Assembly (NCBI GenBank): GCA_018340805.1
Contig: JACMZG010001914.1
Span: 45,249,747-45,313,746, forward strand
Length of the DNA stretch: 64,000 bases
Direction of reading: 5' to 3'
DNA from: Microvelia longipes
Lineage: Eukaryota; Arthropoda; Insecta; Hemiptera; Veliidae
The notes under the pieces were generated by a model. The model searched no databases, was not told the origin of the DNA, and saw nothing but the letters and a program-made list of their open reading frames with translations. Shown here piece after piece: positions 1 to 13,698 of the stretch; positions within the stretch are counted from its first letter, which is position 1, and each line of letters opens with the position of its first letter. The position numbers were made by a program, and so were the translations under genes.

Positions 1-3000
1 AAAGTTAATTATAAAATAAAATAAATTTAAACCTAAATCTAATTATAAAAAGGAAATAAGTCTAAAAATTGGGTGAAAACTATAATAAATAAAGCAAAGA
101 AAAATATTAATAAAATAAACCAAGAAATATAGTTACAAGACGTGAGGAAAAAAAACAAAATAATATAAATAAATAAAGCAAGGAAGGAAAGAAAGGCACC
201 TGAGAAGAAATGAAGCATCAATAAAGAAAACTTCAAAAACAAGAACAACGAAAGTTTAAAAAAAAACAAAAAGAAAGAGTAGTCCGTCGTATTAAATTTG
301 GATATTAATCGGAAATAGATAGATAGTGTTGTAACTTGCAATATCATGGTAGAACTTAATTAAAATAACTTATTCTCTGGGCTAATTATTGACTTAGTTT
401 GTAGAAATTCTACTTTTATTGTCAAGCCTTATAGACAATAAAAGCCTTACTTATAATTCTACTCATTATTATAAGAGTGTTGAACTAACAAATAATTAGG
501 TGATAATCCTTATCTTGAGAATATTGTGGTGAGTTCTAAGCTCTCGCACTGCAGGTAGAAAGCAGGTGATTAGAGAGATCCAAGACAATACTAGTGTAAG
601 AGAAGGAGTCATATACAGGTAGTGTACGATAGTAATGTCTAGACACATTGTGTATGAGCAGGAAGAGTAGTAGAACAGTAGGTCGTATATAGACCTGAGG
701 TATGAATACCAGGACAGGCGAGTGACTATTGATTAATTCCACGGCCGACGGACATTAATCGACGCAGAGAACTCAACTACCTCACACTGGCGTATCAAAA
801 CGTTAAAACTCACACTTAGTGAAGTAAATTGTCTTCATCGCTCATGTATTGGAAGATCACGATATAGTCACTCTCAATATTTATTAGCTATTAGATTACT
901 TCTAACTTAGACCGTGACTTGTCATAAAGGCCAGTCTATTTCTCCTAGTCTTTTTACTCAATTAACCTACTTATTCTATTTATTATTTATTAATACTAAC
1001 ACTAATTAGTCAATATATAACTAGCAACGCGCACACTATGTTTGATAACTTCGCTTACATCTAACTCATCTATACCTAAAATCAAATCTTTGTGTATTGA
1101 ACATGATATACATAACTTATAAATAATAGACTGTTCTCTAGATGCGAGTATCTAAAGATACTCATTATAATGAGCAAGATTACATTTATTCTATTTCAGA
1201 GAATTATCTATAACATAGGAATTTCTTAGTGTAGACATAGGTATCCTCTCTTATATATCTTTAAGAATTAATATATATTCTTTTTACAGAATACATTCTA
1301 AAACAGATTGAAATTCTAAAAATTGAGTGAGATCTAAGCTGATGCTGAACGCCTCAGGAAATGAGGTACTTTTGTGTACCTCGCGCGAGTCAGTATTACG
1401 CTATTTGTCGTGATTGCTTGAACTCCACACACTCCTATTGGTGCAATATAGATGGCAGCTCACTACAATTATAGTACATAATCCAGACTCTGCAATGACC
1501 ATTGCTCACTGCTTATTTTGAATTTCTGACCACTCCAGCTTCAGATATGAACATATGTCTGTATAATAAACAATCTTCGCGCTGTTTTAAGCTATATATC
1601 CTGTCAGCCTCCAGGTGCTCGTCACCATAACAGTGTTACTGAAATCATTGTAATGGTGACTGACGCTTGGTTCCGTTAAGACCTATCGTGGTACTGATAT
1701 ACTAAGCAGTAGGGTATTGAAACAAATGTAGTGGTATAAATATTAAACTGTATATATTTAATATAACTTAGCTTATTAACTTTGCACTTTATATCAACTG
1801 ACATTATATTTATATCCAAGTAAGCCATCCTCTGAAAATCTTGTCATTTATACTGTATTGTTTTTATATAATAATATTTCACCACTAATTTCATATTATT
1901 TATGAAAAAATAAATGACTAAATCTAATAGTAGGCACGCACTATACCCTTACCTTTAGTGTCTCTACAAATTATAAGAATAGAATAAATCGTATAACTAT
2001 ATTCGGATGTGATATATCCTTTATAACTAAAGTTGTGACTCATTCATCTATAATGTTTGGGTTTGACTGTGCTGATAACAAGTTGTTTTTTTTATATATA
2101 TAATTAATTCCGCTAGTAGGGTTATACTCTATTATAAATACAAACCATGTTAAGCACATACCGAATTACACTACTGAGATGCTGGCATACTAACAGCTTA
2201 TTATGCACAAATATAATAACATAACCGCTTACTGTCTTTAACACAGATGATTTAATAATCATTATATATTAATTATATATAACACAACATAAAGGCTAAT
2301 GCACTTTCAATCCTGAACGTCCATATATATACTTCAGTGGTACCGGTGATGAATTGAAGTCTTAATATGATATTATATATATTTTTGTCACGGTTATCTG
2401 AGAGGTAGCCATAGAGGTGACTAAGTTAATAATATATATAAGTTACTACTTAGTATATAATATAAGAGTATCTTATATACATGCCTTGGCCCTATCAGAA
2501 ACCGTGACTAATAAAATTAATCTATAGACTCGCTCTATATTGCTCACTAGGACATTAGACATTGAATGACTCAATATATCAAGAGTTGAAAGCTGCCTTT
2601 GTTTTTATAAAATTAAAATAATAGTGCATCTGTGTGAATAGACACTTTATTTATTTAAAATGTTAACTTAAATGCTATATAGAATAAATATCACATGTAA
2701 CTATGGACACGATTTGTTGTTCTTACATAATTATAGTACTACATGTCAATACCTAATACTTTATAAAAACAATTTGGAATAGAAATAAACTATGGACTAT
2801 ATATATATTATATAAGTCTAAATAACAGTTTCAAAATCCCCGCGTTAAACACTTATGGGAGTTACAATAATTAACAGAAGCACACTAATATTGTATATGG
2901 GTTATAAACCATAATCAATAGAAGTGATCACCTTAGACAAACAACATAAACCAACTCATGAGAGTATCATATGGGGGTCCCACGGTGGTATAGTAGTGAC

Positions 3001-5460
3001 GACGTCACCAGGATACTCTTGATGCACAGCGATTCAAGACCTATGACAACTCACATCAAGATCATGTCTACGCCAGTTATATTATACTCACAGTCAGTGC
3101 CTCTAGATTTTCCATGATGCAGATAGTGGATAGAGTGGAAAATAACAGTTATCAAAACATTATGAGAGCCATTATACTATAACACTGATTAACAATAGCG
3201 GACGGTGTATCATATTTCTTGATTCGATACTCGTCAGGTACTTTTCTGTGCAGTAAGATCGCCTAACCTAATACGTGCCTTGGGTTTGACTATCTTGAGC
3301 ACAAAATTACATAAGACGCCATTTAATTATAGTGAGTGCAACAAATTCTCTAAAAATCCAAAATAATAAATAAAAATAAATCACTTATAGTAAAATATAT
3401 TTTAAAAAAAAATATATACATTAAATTAATAGAACTCACATATATATATCATCTCAACAAAAAGGCAATGATTATTTCAGAACACAGAAGTTATATAGTT
3501 AACACTTATATACCAAATTTTCTCTATTATATAATTTTCAATAATAAAAATAACGATATATAAGAAATTAGTATAAATTATTTACTATAGGTCAATGATA
3601 ACTTTAACCTGATTATTTGAAAGGTAAATATGTAGATAATATGTAGTAAATCTGTCAGTTACATATGATTAATCTGCACTCGTGAGTCATGATGTCTATG
3701 TTGAAGAACACATTTCAATACTATATATAAAATATTAGTAATGATAAGTAGTACATAAATAAATACACTAGTCTCTACGTTTATTGGATAATATATTTAA
3801 AATTAGTTTTAATAAAGTTATGTTGTATAGGTCAAATTAAGAAGACCTTGAAAGTATAAAGGAGAACAATTTTAAACTGATTAATATTATATATATGAAT
3901 AAATAATGATGAGAGTTTATCAAATTTATAATTTAAAACCCCTTTAATCAACTTTTCTTGCACATATATATACTCGGTTTATGCAGGAGCAAGGTAAAGC
4001 TAAGTAGGGTTCCTTACCACATCAGCACTGGTACCGCTCGGGGCTCGTTTTGGTTTAGTTAGGCAGAGGGGGGCTCCGGGGCTTGTTGTGTATATTAGTT
4101 ATAAAATTGCTTAACTTATGAATATCAATTAGTTTAATAGAACGATTCTTTTGTGATTTTAAGAGGTTCTTAGTGCTCACGAGTCTAGAACTCTATATTT
4201 AGAGATAACAACACCATCCTTATATAATCTCATATTATAGTCACGTTAGGCAATAAAGGGCACAGCATAAAACGAGAGTGTGCTAATATTAATATAGGGG
4301 TATTTATTTTCTCAATATACACTTACTTGCTTATACTCTAGATATGTGAGATATCTACTCATAGATTATAAACATAAATGAGATAAAATAAACGAAATAA
4401 ATATATATAGTACATTTTTAATCAAAGATAAAATTAGAAGAAAATATACATAACATAATAGATTAGCATATCGAATCTTAAATTTAGAAAAACGAGAAAA
4501 CTCAATATCAGGTCGTGTTTGCTATGTATTACCAAAATTATAGAGATGATTTAAATCTGTGATAATTATAGTGACAAGCTAAATATTAGGGAATGTTATC
4601 TGAGTCTATATATGGAGATTTCAATACACTCAATGAATATAGTTTCAATATCCAATTTCAGATAAATATCACCGGAGCCTTGAAATATAATTTAATGTAA
4701 ATTTAACTTAAACAAAATCGAGGTCGCATTTGTTTTTTTATATTCACTTCAGGTCTGTTCTCCATTTTTATATTACCATATCAATTAGTTTTTTTTTGAT
4801 ATTAATCATTCACTTAAATTTTAGTTGATTGATAATTTGAGTTTTTTATATTAAGCACTCATCTCTAAAATTATATATATTTTAATTCTTTATTTACATA
4901 TGACCTGTGATGAGTATCACTTTTTAAAACTAAGACGACATTTTTGTAAGACATGATATAAAATGTCTTTAATTATAGACGAATGTATAATATTCAGTAC
5001 ATATATAGTACATAAAAACATTTAGTTATTAACCATTTATGTTATAACAATCTAAATATGGAGTTACTATTGTGATAACGTATAGAAAATATGATAACAC
5101 AAATAAATCTTGTGATGTGTTTTTTTTTAAACTTTTATTAATGATTTTTTAATTTTTTCACTTTTGGATTATCCAAGTGATCCATAATTTATATTGTTGC
5201 AAAGTACTATTTATCTGCTTATCATATTGTAGTTAGCATAGTTTTTTTTTAGATTTTTTAGAGCAACAATTTTTATTCTAAATATTATGGTTATGAAGGT
5301 TAATATCTATTTACAGCTTCTGCTCTACTCTTCGAAGCGATTTATGTAGTGGGTGTAGACCTTACCATGTGATGATAACTTATATGAGACGCGATACATA
5401 CCAGATTATACATAGCAAGGGATGTAACATGTGTCAACAACAATAGCTAATAGCTAGTAA
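1..5460. other. AT-rich sequence without genes, probably poorly polished
   Basis: No conserved coding exon is visible on either strand. The sequence is dominated by short A/T runs with a scattering of single-base insertions. Short matches in order (for example a block near 1,670-1,725 resembling the reverse complement of 13,892-13,935) suggest that 1,315-2,660 is a degraded inverted relative of the repeat around 13.4-14.1 kb. The noise looks like uncorrected long-read sequence rather than normal divergence, but that is inference. Confidence 0.5.
2240..2660. repeat. Degraded foldback element, relative of the one at 13.4 kb
   Basis: The right half carries, in order, the same landmarks as the clean foldback at 13,409-13,698: ATGCCTTG, CAGAAACCG, TCTATAGACTC, TTGAAAGCTGCCTTTG and ATCTGTGTGAATAGACA. 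Extra bases interrupt most of them. The left half shows matching landmarks in inverted order. The many one- and two-base insertions contrast with the near-perfect arms of the other foldbacks in this window. Confidence 0.55.
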
Positions 5461-7720
5461 AATTATAAATACCACTCAATATGGTATATTGTCAAAACAA
5501 GATATAAACACAATAGTATATTCACAAAGTATTAAAAACCACAATAGTTATACCCAAAAATATACAAACCACAATAGTATACAAATTATAACACCAACAA
5601 CTAGTCCCCAAAATATATAAACAAATATAATACCAAATATATAAACCACAATAGTCTACAAAAATATAAAAACCTCAATAGTATAAAAAAAAATATAAAA
5701 ATCACAATAGTATACAAAAATTATAAAACCCACAATACGTATACACAAAAATATAAAACACAATAAGTATACACACATATAAAAACCACAATGCTATACA
5801 AAAAATAGTAAAAACCTCAAATAGTAAAAAAAAATATAAAAATCAAATAGTATACAAAAATTAAAAACCACAATAGTTGATAACAAAAAATATAAAACCA
5901 AATAGTATATCACAAATATAAAAACACAATGGTCTAACAAAATTTATAAAAACCAATAAAGTATACAAAAATATAAAAACCACAACATAGTAATACAAAA
6001 ATATCAAAAACCACCATAGTAATACAAAATCATAAAAACAGCACAATGGTATGAACAAAATATAAAACCCATAGTATACAAAAAATAAAACCACAATAGT
6101 ATAAAAAAAATATAAAACCACAATAGTAACACAAAAATAATAAAACCACAATAGTAAATACACAAATATAAAAACCACAATGGTAATACAAAAATATAAA
6201 AACCACAATCAGTATCAAAAATATAACAAACACAATAAGTATACAAAATAAAAAACCACATAGTATAAACAAAAATATAAAAACAATAGTATACACAAAA
6301 ATATAAAAACCACAATAGTATACAAATATATAAACCCACAATAGTATACAAAATATAAAAACCAACAATCGTATAAAAAAAATATAAAAATACAATGAGT
6401 ATAAACAAAAAATATAAAACCACAATAGTATACAGAGAACATATAAAACCACAATAGTTATACACAAATATACCAATTGCAATAATCCACAATGGTATAT
6501 TCAAAAAACCAATAATAAAACCGAAAAACAGATTAGTTAATGAAAACTGTACCAAATATTAATATATAAAAACCAATCAATACAGTCATAATCGTCAGTT
6601 TATGGCCCTATCCAATTAAAATAATAAAAAATCGAGAATAGTAAATGAGCTTATGATAAAATGGGCAAAATATTATAAAACAAAATAGGCTCTATAAGTC
6701 CCTCATTCAATACAAATATAAACAACTCCAAACTAGTATATTAATAGGAGACCAAATAAATATAATAAAAATCCGACAATTTAGTTAATATAAATAAAAA
6801 CAAGATTATAAAACCACAATCATTGTTATATCAAAAACTGAATAAAAACCACATAGTAAGCCACAATTCTTTCATAAAACCACATATATGGTATAGGGTT
6901 CCACAACCTTAAATTTTGCAAAAGTATTAAAAACCACAAGACAATGGTATACAAAAATATCAAAAAAACCTACAATGATATGATAATACAAAATATAAAA
7001 ACACAATGGTATACAAAGAAATATACAACAACAAATAGTAATATACAAACAATATAAAAAAATCCATCAATAGTAATAAACAAATATGTTGTTATAAAAA
7101 TTATATAAAATATCCTTGATACATCATGAGTATTTTTTCAAAAATAATACAACACACCACAATGGTATAACCTTTGCACAAACAATATATATTATACCCA
7201 ATCAATAGCTTAAATACAAACAAAATTATAAAACCCACATAGGTAAACAAAAAATATATACACACCTTTTTCAATATTTATAATTTTTTTAAAATAATTG
7301 TTCTCAAAAATAATAAAATAACCACTATAGTCATAATAAAATGATTAATGCAAATAATATAAAAAACCACAATAGTATATATTTTTAATCAACAAAGAAT
7401 ATAAAAACCACAATGGTAATAGGGCAAGAATATAAAAGCGAAAATAGTCATATAATAACTCAATAAATATAAATAACCTTATCAATAATATACAAAATAT
7501 AAAAACACACAATAAGTCATACTTGATACAAAATTATATTAAAACTTATACAATAGTAAATAAAGTAAGCAAAATAATAAAAACCACAATAGTATAAGGA
7601 CTAAATAGAACATATCAAATATAAAACCACCATAGTATATTACAAAATATAATAATAACCCCAGACAAATTAAACATAATATTATATAAATGAAACAGCA
7701 CCACAATCGTATACCTCAAA
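5460..7720. repeat. Minisatellite, ~27-bp unit
   Basis: This is a head-to-tail array of a unit close to ACCACAATAGTATAC followed by AAAAATATAAAA, giving about 27 bp per unit and dozens of units. Indels and a few unrelated insertions break the register, most strongly from 6.55 to 7.7 kb. Long stop-free minus-strand frames here are a by-product of the A-rich unit and are not genes. Confidence 0.85.
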
Positions 7721-9476
7721 AAATATTAAACTGACTAGACGATATTTCAGATTTAACTTTCATATACACTGAAAGCAGACTATATATTTTATGAGGCAGA
7801 CTTGTATTTTGGTGGTACAGTGAGGAGGAAGGGAGCAGATAGGAAAGGAAATATTTGTATGTGTGGGGATGGTAGGTTAAATGGGTAATTTGGGGTGGGG
7901 TCGCGCATGCTAGGATAGGTGTTCTACAGGCTGTAGTGGAGAGACTATAATAGCGGTAAACTCTGGTATACGATGACCCCATTGAAAAAGAAAACAGTAA
8001 ACAATACTTATACATTACTTTTAATAAGCTGCCTAAACTTATAACTTATATTTATTCTAAATAAAAGAAAATTTGTCATAACAGTTCAACAAGATGATGA
8101 CCACAAAGTTATTATACGTGTACATATATAGTATAACTGACTCAGGGACGATAGGCACAGTCTAAAAGTCAAACTTAAGTAACGATAATCTCATGTCAAA
8201 TATACTTCTGCTTTATTCTTATTATCTTATAAGTTATGAAATTGCATCTACAATTCCATAATTTGTAAGGCATGAAAAAGAATAGTATAGGCTTAAATCT
8301 AGAAAGGGTTACGATCATTGCTACAAAGTATATGTTAAATTAATGTTTTGCTTTTCCTATCTCAGACAATAATATATAGGGTTGTATGTTTTTAAGGAAA
8401 GAAAGAAGTAATAATTGTCACCGATTATGGCAAATCGTGAACACTTTGCCAGCGGAACATAATATAAATTAATAATTCTTACGCAGTTCAACGTAATATA
8501 TTTGACAATAACATAAACTTACTTGTGATTTTCACCCAGCTAAAAACGATAACTGATTAAACTGGTAGATTATAAGAAAATTTCTCTACCTGCCTGAAGT
8601 AGGTTCTGAAAAATTATTTACATGTTCAAAATTCAATAATATATGTTACATACCAAATAATGTACTAATAATAAACAGAAAACACTATGCTGTTCCAGTG
8701 TAGTACCGCATACAGAAAGTTATTGGTGGATGTTAATATATCTATCATTAACCAAAGGAAATCTGTAAGGTGATTTTTCGTAAGTTTGGTGGATCTCTAA
8801 ATTTTCTTAGGAGATTAAGTTCATGTTACCTCCTTTTTGTCAATTGTCAAGTAACTCAAATTGATTTAGGTTGTATTGGTGATCAGTGTTTAATATGTGA
8901 GAGGCAAAACTTGATTCATAGGTTTCAGGGTAACGAATTGCTCGATCATGTTACGGTTATTTTTATGAAAGTCTTATGTTAGAAAAATGAACCTTTCTCT
9001 ATTGTAACAAAAACATAACTTGAGATAAAAAAATTAAAATTTGACTTGATTCAAGAACTGAACATGTGTCGACAATATGTCTATCAAGACGTCAAAGATT
9101 CATTATTTCAACAATTTTTCTCACTGATTGACCGACATAAACTCCTTTATAAGTATCACAGGTTATTATACATGTCACTTTTATCTCCAATCGGTATTTT
9201 GTGTTTGGCCGATCCTAGGATTTTACCTAAGGTGTTATTTGTTGAAATCATAGCGTGTTTACAAAATTTGTCTAGAAATATATGTATGTATATAAAGTTT
9301 CCAAACTTATATCTTTATTGTTAGGGAGCACTGAAACAGATTTTGGTCTTACTCTGTAGTTCTATGGCTTTTAAGCTAACTATTGATATTGTTGCTATCA
9401 TTTTTTTTTTTATTATAATCGTTTAGTTAATATTTTAGCATTTGCTTTTATTATTATATTATATTTTTTTATTTAG
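7721..9476. other. No confident gene; unassigned short open frames
   Basis: Two open frames on the plus strand (8,770-8,982 and 9,046-9,324) are less AT-rich than their surroundings, but I recognise no domain in either. They could be decayed transposon coding sequence or intron of the gene whose last exon starts at 9,477. A minus-strand frame at 7,716-8,015 is a pyrimidine-rich translation without family signature. Confidence 0.3.
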
Positions 9477-9724
9477 GTAATGAAAGTAACAGTATTTCTA
9501 AGGAGAATAATACCAGTATAGCCAACTCAAATAGTACTATCAGTAGTACCAATAGAACTGGTAATGGAGTGGCACCCTCTGAGAACGGCAACACTGCACC
9601 CAACCCCAAGGCACAGAGGCAAAGGAATAGACCATCAGGTGGTAAAGTTCGGGAAGGAGGTGTAAAGAGTTCGACGCAGCACAATTCTAAAACAGAGCCT
9701 ATTTACAACGGTACAGCAGCCTGA
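9477..9724 (+). CDS. Terminal coding exon of an upstream gene, possibly FMR1/FXR-type RNA-binding protein
   Basis: A pyrimidine-rich tract ends in ATTTAG at 9,471-9,476. The frame is then open for 81 residues to a TGA at 9,722-9,724. The first two bases complete a codon split by the intron, so the exon starts in phase 1. The peptide is low-complexity and polar: an Asn/Ser/Thr-rich stretch of about 35 residues, then a basic patch around KAQRQRNRP and GGKVREGG, ending YNGTAA. A disordered Arg/Gly/Asn-rich tail ending in NG-small residues is typical of fragile X family proteins. No KH or Agenet domain is in the window, so the family assignment is tentative. Codon use is less AT-rich than the flanks, which supports real coding sequence. 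Upstream exons must lie left of position 1 or in the noisy region. Confidence 0.5.
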
Positions 9725-10615
9725 ACTGACCTAGTCATCATATAGCTGTAAATACTCGAAAGCTGGCTTAGCACTGATTACTTTAGGTATACGGGTCGAT
9801 GCAAACCACTTCTACATGCGTAAGATCCCTGATATGTGACATAAATCCATTCTCGCTTTAGCCCTTACCTAAATGTGATCGGATACGTACTATTACTTGC
9901 AATCCCGATGAAACTCCCTGCCCAAAAGTTGTATCTCGAAAAGGCGACTCATTATATTTATTTTTATTGTTCTCTGAAGATATATTTTTAAAGTTTACCT
10001 CTGCTAATCTCTAATCTGGATTGGTACTAAAGTTCTTGCTCATTTTTTAAAATATATCTTAAGAAAGAAATATTGTTAAAAGAGTTGAGTCAGGTTTTTC
10101 ACGTATGGCTTTTAGACAGGCTCCTTTACTGCCCCTTAATTATTCTTTTAGTCTCCCAATCGAGAGAGCTTTATGATCTAAAGCGAAGGGGTGTATTTTG
10201 GAAGTACTTATTTTGTTTATATCTCTTAACGCATGATTATATATCTCTATCGTATTTTTTTATAAAATTTTACTTTTATGTCATCCGATTGTGATTTAAT
10301 TTTTTCTGGAGAAGTTTTTTTATGCTTTATAGTTTATTTCATAATTTAAAATGTAATTATATGAATAAGGCTGAGTGCTTTTTGTTGTGTTTAACCCTCC
10401 AGGTGTATTGTTAATTTACTAACTTAACATTCATAGGATTTGCCTTTAAATCATATTAAAGTGTATTTCAGTATACTACGTGCATTTTAAGTGAAAAGGC
10501 TCATCTTTCATTTTTTTTTCAAGACTTAATTTATCATTTATTTTTATTTGTTGATGGTTTATGTTTGTAATTTTTAATTTTGCCTAGCAATACACCTAAA
10601 TAAAGCTTAATTGAA
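9725..10615 (+). other. Probable 3' untranslated region with AATAAA signal
   Basis: After the stop at 9,724 the sequence becomes AT-rich and has no further conserved reading frame. An AATAAA hexamer lies at 10,599-10,604 and could be the polyadenylation signal of this gene. Later hexamers also exist, so the transcript end is not fixed. Confidence 0.35.
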
Positions 10616-13408
10616 TGAAATTTTGTAAAATACTTAACTAAATAAAATTAAAAATTTAATAAAACAACTTTTTAGATTTTGTAATAAAAGTTAACATCCG
10701 CCAGTTTAATATGCTGGTTAAGATTGAACTTCAGACGGTGTTAATATAATTGATGTTCTCTCTTAGATTACAAATTTTTATTTGTACAGTCGCAGCAAGA
10801 ACTTGGCGTCGAAACGAAATATCAAACATTTAATAAAAAAAATGTAATATTGTCCCTTAAAAGTATGGAAATGTAACAGCTATTTTCTTGTAACATTAAT
10901 CAAGTTGTGAAATAAGATCTAAAGAACTCTTTGCAAGATCCTTGAAATTATTATTGATGTTATTCGGTACTCTTAATAAGGGACTTTGACCCTAATAATT
11001 AAGCTTTTTAATTTGTTTAAAATATGTATTACTATTAGTTCTTAAATAGTATTAAGGAATATAGTGATTGCTATGAAAGTATCGTAAAATGACGTGAGAA
11101 CAAGTGGTTGTTCATATGAGAGATTTGTTGTCATTTACACTTGACTCGGAGAATTTCACACGGCTATAATCATTTGCTGTGAAACAGAGATTAACGTGTA
11201 ATGTTTTTTTTTCTTTTCAATATTATTTTGAGGAAAAAATTATTATACGAACAAAAATTATAACAAGAAAAAACAGAGCTCTGATTGACTCTGCTAGTTA
11301 TACCCTTTGTGAACTGTACGACCTTTTATTAAAAAAAAAATCGCTGGATGTTTTGGCATCCAGCGATTTTTTCTGGCATAGAGCATTATTTTTACAATAT
11401 GTTATAAATGCTGTATTTGTTAGTCTCATTACTAATATCTAATTTGAATTCTATTTAGTTCGCTTACTTTCAATAAAATATCAAGTGTGGTTAAAAAGCT
11501 TAATTATCCCCCCCCCCCTTCTTTGATAAATATTTATTATCATAATCATTTTATGCTTTATTGAAAACAATATTTAAGAAAAAAAGGAAAATTACTTGTG
11601 TGTGATAAGTAAGTTCAAGGTATGGTTTAAAATCAGGTATAAATATAAACACATATTTTTTTATTTTATATACTTAAAATTTAAAGTGTGAGAAACCAAT
11701 ATAATGATTCGGAGAAAGATGCTTATTATCAAACATTATCTCCTTTAAGAGGATAATGAGGTGACTAGTTTTTACCCATTTATCAAAGCTCTTCTCAATG
11801 AGGGCCATAAATGTACGATGTGATAAATTGTACAGTTTCAAAGTTTCTTAAATAGAATTGTATGTCGGTACTTACTGACAACTAAAACACTTGTCTGTTT
11901 GATTGTCCCAATAAATATTCTCCTAATATTTTAGTTTATAACTTAGCAAGGTAAAAATCTGTTGTAAATTTGTGTTATGCAAATTCAAAGTCCAATAGAT
12001 TTGGACTTATGTAAACTTAAGTATGTCTATTGTTACAAAATTCCTTTCTTGAGCTTTAACATCACAAAATCCTTTAAAGTAACACAGTTAGTAAAAACAT
12101 TAAAAGTGTCCTTTAAATAACCAATTATCACACAAAGTAATATAATAAATATAAAAAAATAAAAAACATGTTTAAAAATCATTTATTTGATGCTCCGGTA
12201 AAATATTAGGAATTGGTATGAAACATTTTGTGTAATAATCAATACTTATTCTTCTTGTTCTAAAATTTCTCTCTTATTTGTTTCTGTCGTGATTTATTTC
12301 CTTCTAATTCATTGCTATCTTTATTTTCTTTTAATTTTATCTTTGATTTAAAAGTTTATAATTTTATTTCTTTTTTACTCTTTTTTTATACTGAATCAAT
12401 CAGTATTATAGTTGAAAATAATTATTTTTAAAAATTAGCTGTGTTCGCAAGAAAATAGTTATGGTGTTTTTTTCAAACTCACTAATAAATGAACCTATTA
12501 ATTAATAAGTAAAATTTAGGTTTGGATACCAGTGTGATGTAAGAAACTATTTTGTTAGTGAATTTGAATAGATAGTGGGTTATGGTTTAAATTTATAATT
12601 TGAACCTCTCATCATTTTATCATAACTATCAATTTAAATTGTTTACTCCTTTTAACTTTCAGTGTCTCTATTGACCATATAACAACTTTTAACTATTTTA
12701 AATATATTATCCAATGAAACGAGACTAGTTTTTTTAGTACTTATCACTAATTTGTATTAGTTGAATGTGTTGTCTCACATAGCACTTGCGGTGCAGATCT
12801 TGAACGCATTTACTACATTCTAATATTTTCCTTTCAAAATAATCATGTTAAGTTCATGCCTTTAAAATTTCATTCTTACGTTTTTTTGAATTATAATAGA
12901 AATTTGGAGTGTTAACTATCTTCTGTTTCTGAAATTTGCCTTTTTGTGAGTGTTTAATTTTATGTATATTTTTTTTTTAAATATTCAGTTTTTAAAAGTT
13001 TTTAGAGAATTTTTACAGAAAATTATGCTTTATTTGTAAGATAGCAAATCAGTAGGTAGATAAAATCTGTATTGTAACATTTTTATAATTTTTTTTACTT
13101 TTCTTCATTCATATTGTAGGTATATAGGGAAAGTGATGTGTTTGTGCTTAAATTCAGAAACCTGGACATCACCTGAATTATCTGTTTTAGTTGTTTCTAA
13201 GACCTCTTTATTGGTTTTAACCAATTTGTCTGTCTGTTATTATTGTAACTCCCAGTGTTTACGCTGGGGAGTTGAAACTGTGAACAAATGAATATTTAAG
13301 TCCAGTTTTTCTATCCAAATTGTTTTTAATTAAATATGGTATGCATGTGTCATGTGTAAGCAACACCGCCATGTTACATGTGATTATCAGCATTAGTTAA
13401 CATTTTAA
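10616..13408. other. Intergenic AT-rich stretch, nothing recognised
   Basis: I see no coding exon or known mobile element. It contains a perfect short hairpin at 11,335-11,372, a C10 homopolymer near 11,509 and a smaller hairpin at about 13,247-13,274 (arms AACTCCCAG and CTGGGGAGTT). Confidence 0.5.
11335..11372. repeat. Short perfect hairpin
   Basis: The arms are AAAAAATCGCTGGATG and its exact complement CATCCAGCGATTTTTT, separated by a six-base loop (TTTTGG). The stem is 16 bp. It stands alone and is not part of a visible transposon terminus. Confidence 0.75.
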
Positions 13409-13698
13409 ATAAATAAAGTTTGTCTTTCCACAGATGATTTTATTATAAAACAAAGGCAGCTTTCAACCTGTGGTCATATCAGTGCCGGTGAGATGAGTCT
13501 AGATTAATTTTACCGGTTTCTGAGGCCAAGGCATGTATAAGACTCTTATACAGTAGTCTTATACATGCCTTGCTCAGAAACCGGCTAAAAAAGTAATCTA
13601 GACTCATCTCACCGCACTGAAGAGACCGTTCAGGTTGAAAGCTGCCTTTGTTTTATAATAATAAATCATCTGTGTAAAGACAAACTTTATTTAATTTA
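13409..13698. repeat. Foldback element with hammerhead-like motif in both arms
   Basis: This is a long inverted repeat with arms of about 140 bp. The outer ends read AAATAAAGTTTGTCTTT on the left and the complement on the right. Going inward, each arm has ATCATCTGTG, the CTTTGTTTTAT side, GGCAGCTTTCAACC, and the CTGA...GAAA motif (13,461-13,484 minus; 13,615-13,640 plus). The centre is built from ATGCCTTG/AGTCTTATAC. On the right the motif is CTGAAGA, stem GACC/GGTT with loop GTTCA, then GAAA. Confidence 0.8.

Noticed and set aside
39..347. Minus-strand 102-residue hydrophobic frame
   Set aside because: Pure A/T-rich translation (Phe/Leu/Ile runs) in noisy sequence; no signal, no homology pattern.
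5861..6555. Several long minus-strand open frames rich in Phe/Tyr/Ile/Val
   Set aside because: They are translations of the A-rich 27-bp minisatellite, which happens to lack stops on that strand; overlapping frames are all equally open.
5460..7720. CRISPR-like regular repeats
   Set aside because: Units are directly contiguous with no unique spacers, the context is eukaryotic, and there are no cas genes.
9469..9684. Minus-strand frame opposite the 9,477-9,724 exon
   Set aside because: It is the antisense shadow of the plus-strand terminal exon, which has a proper splice acceptor and stop.
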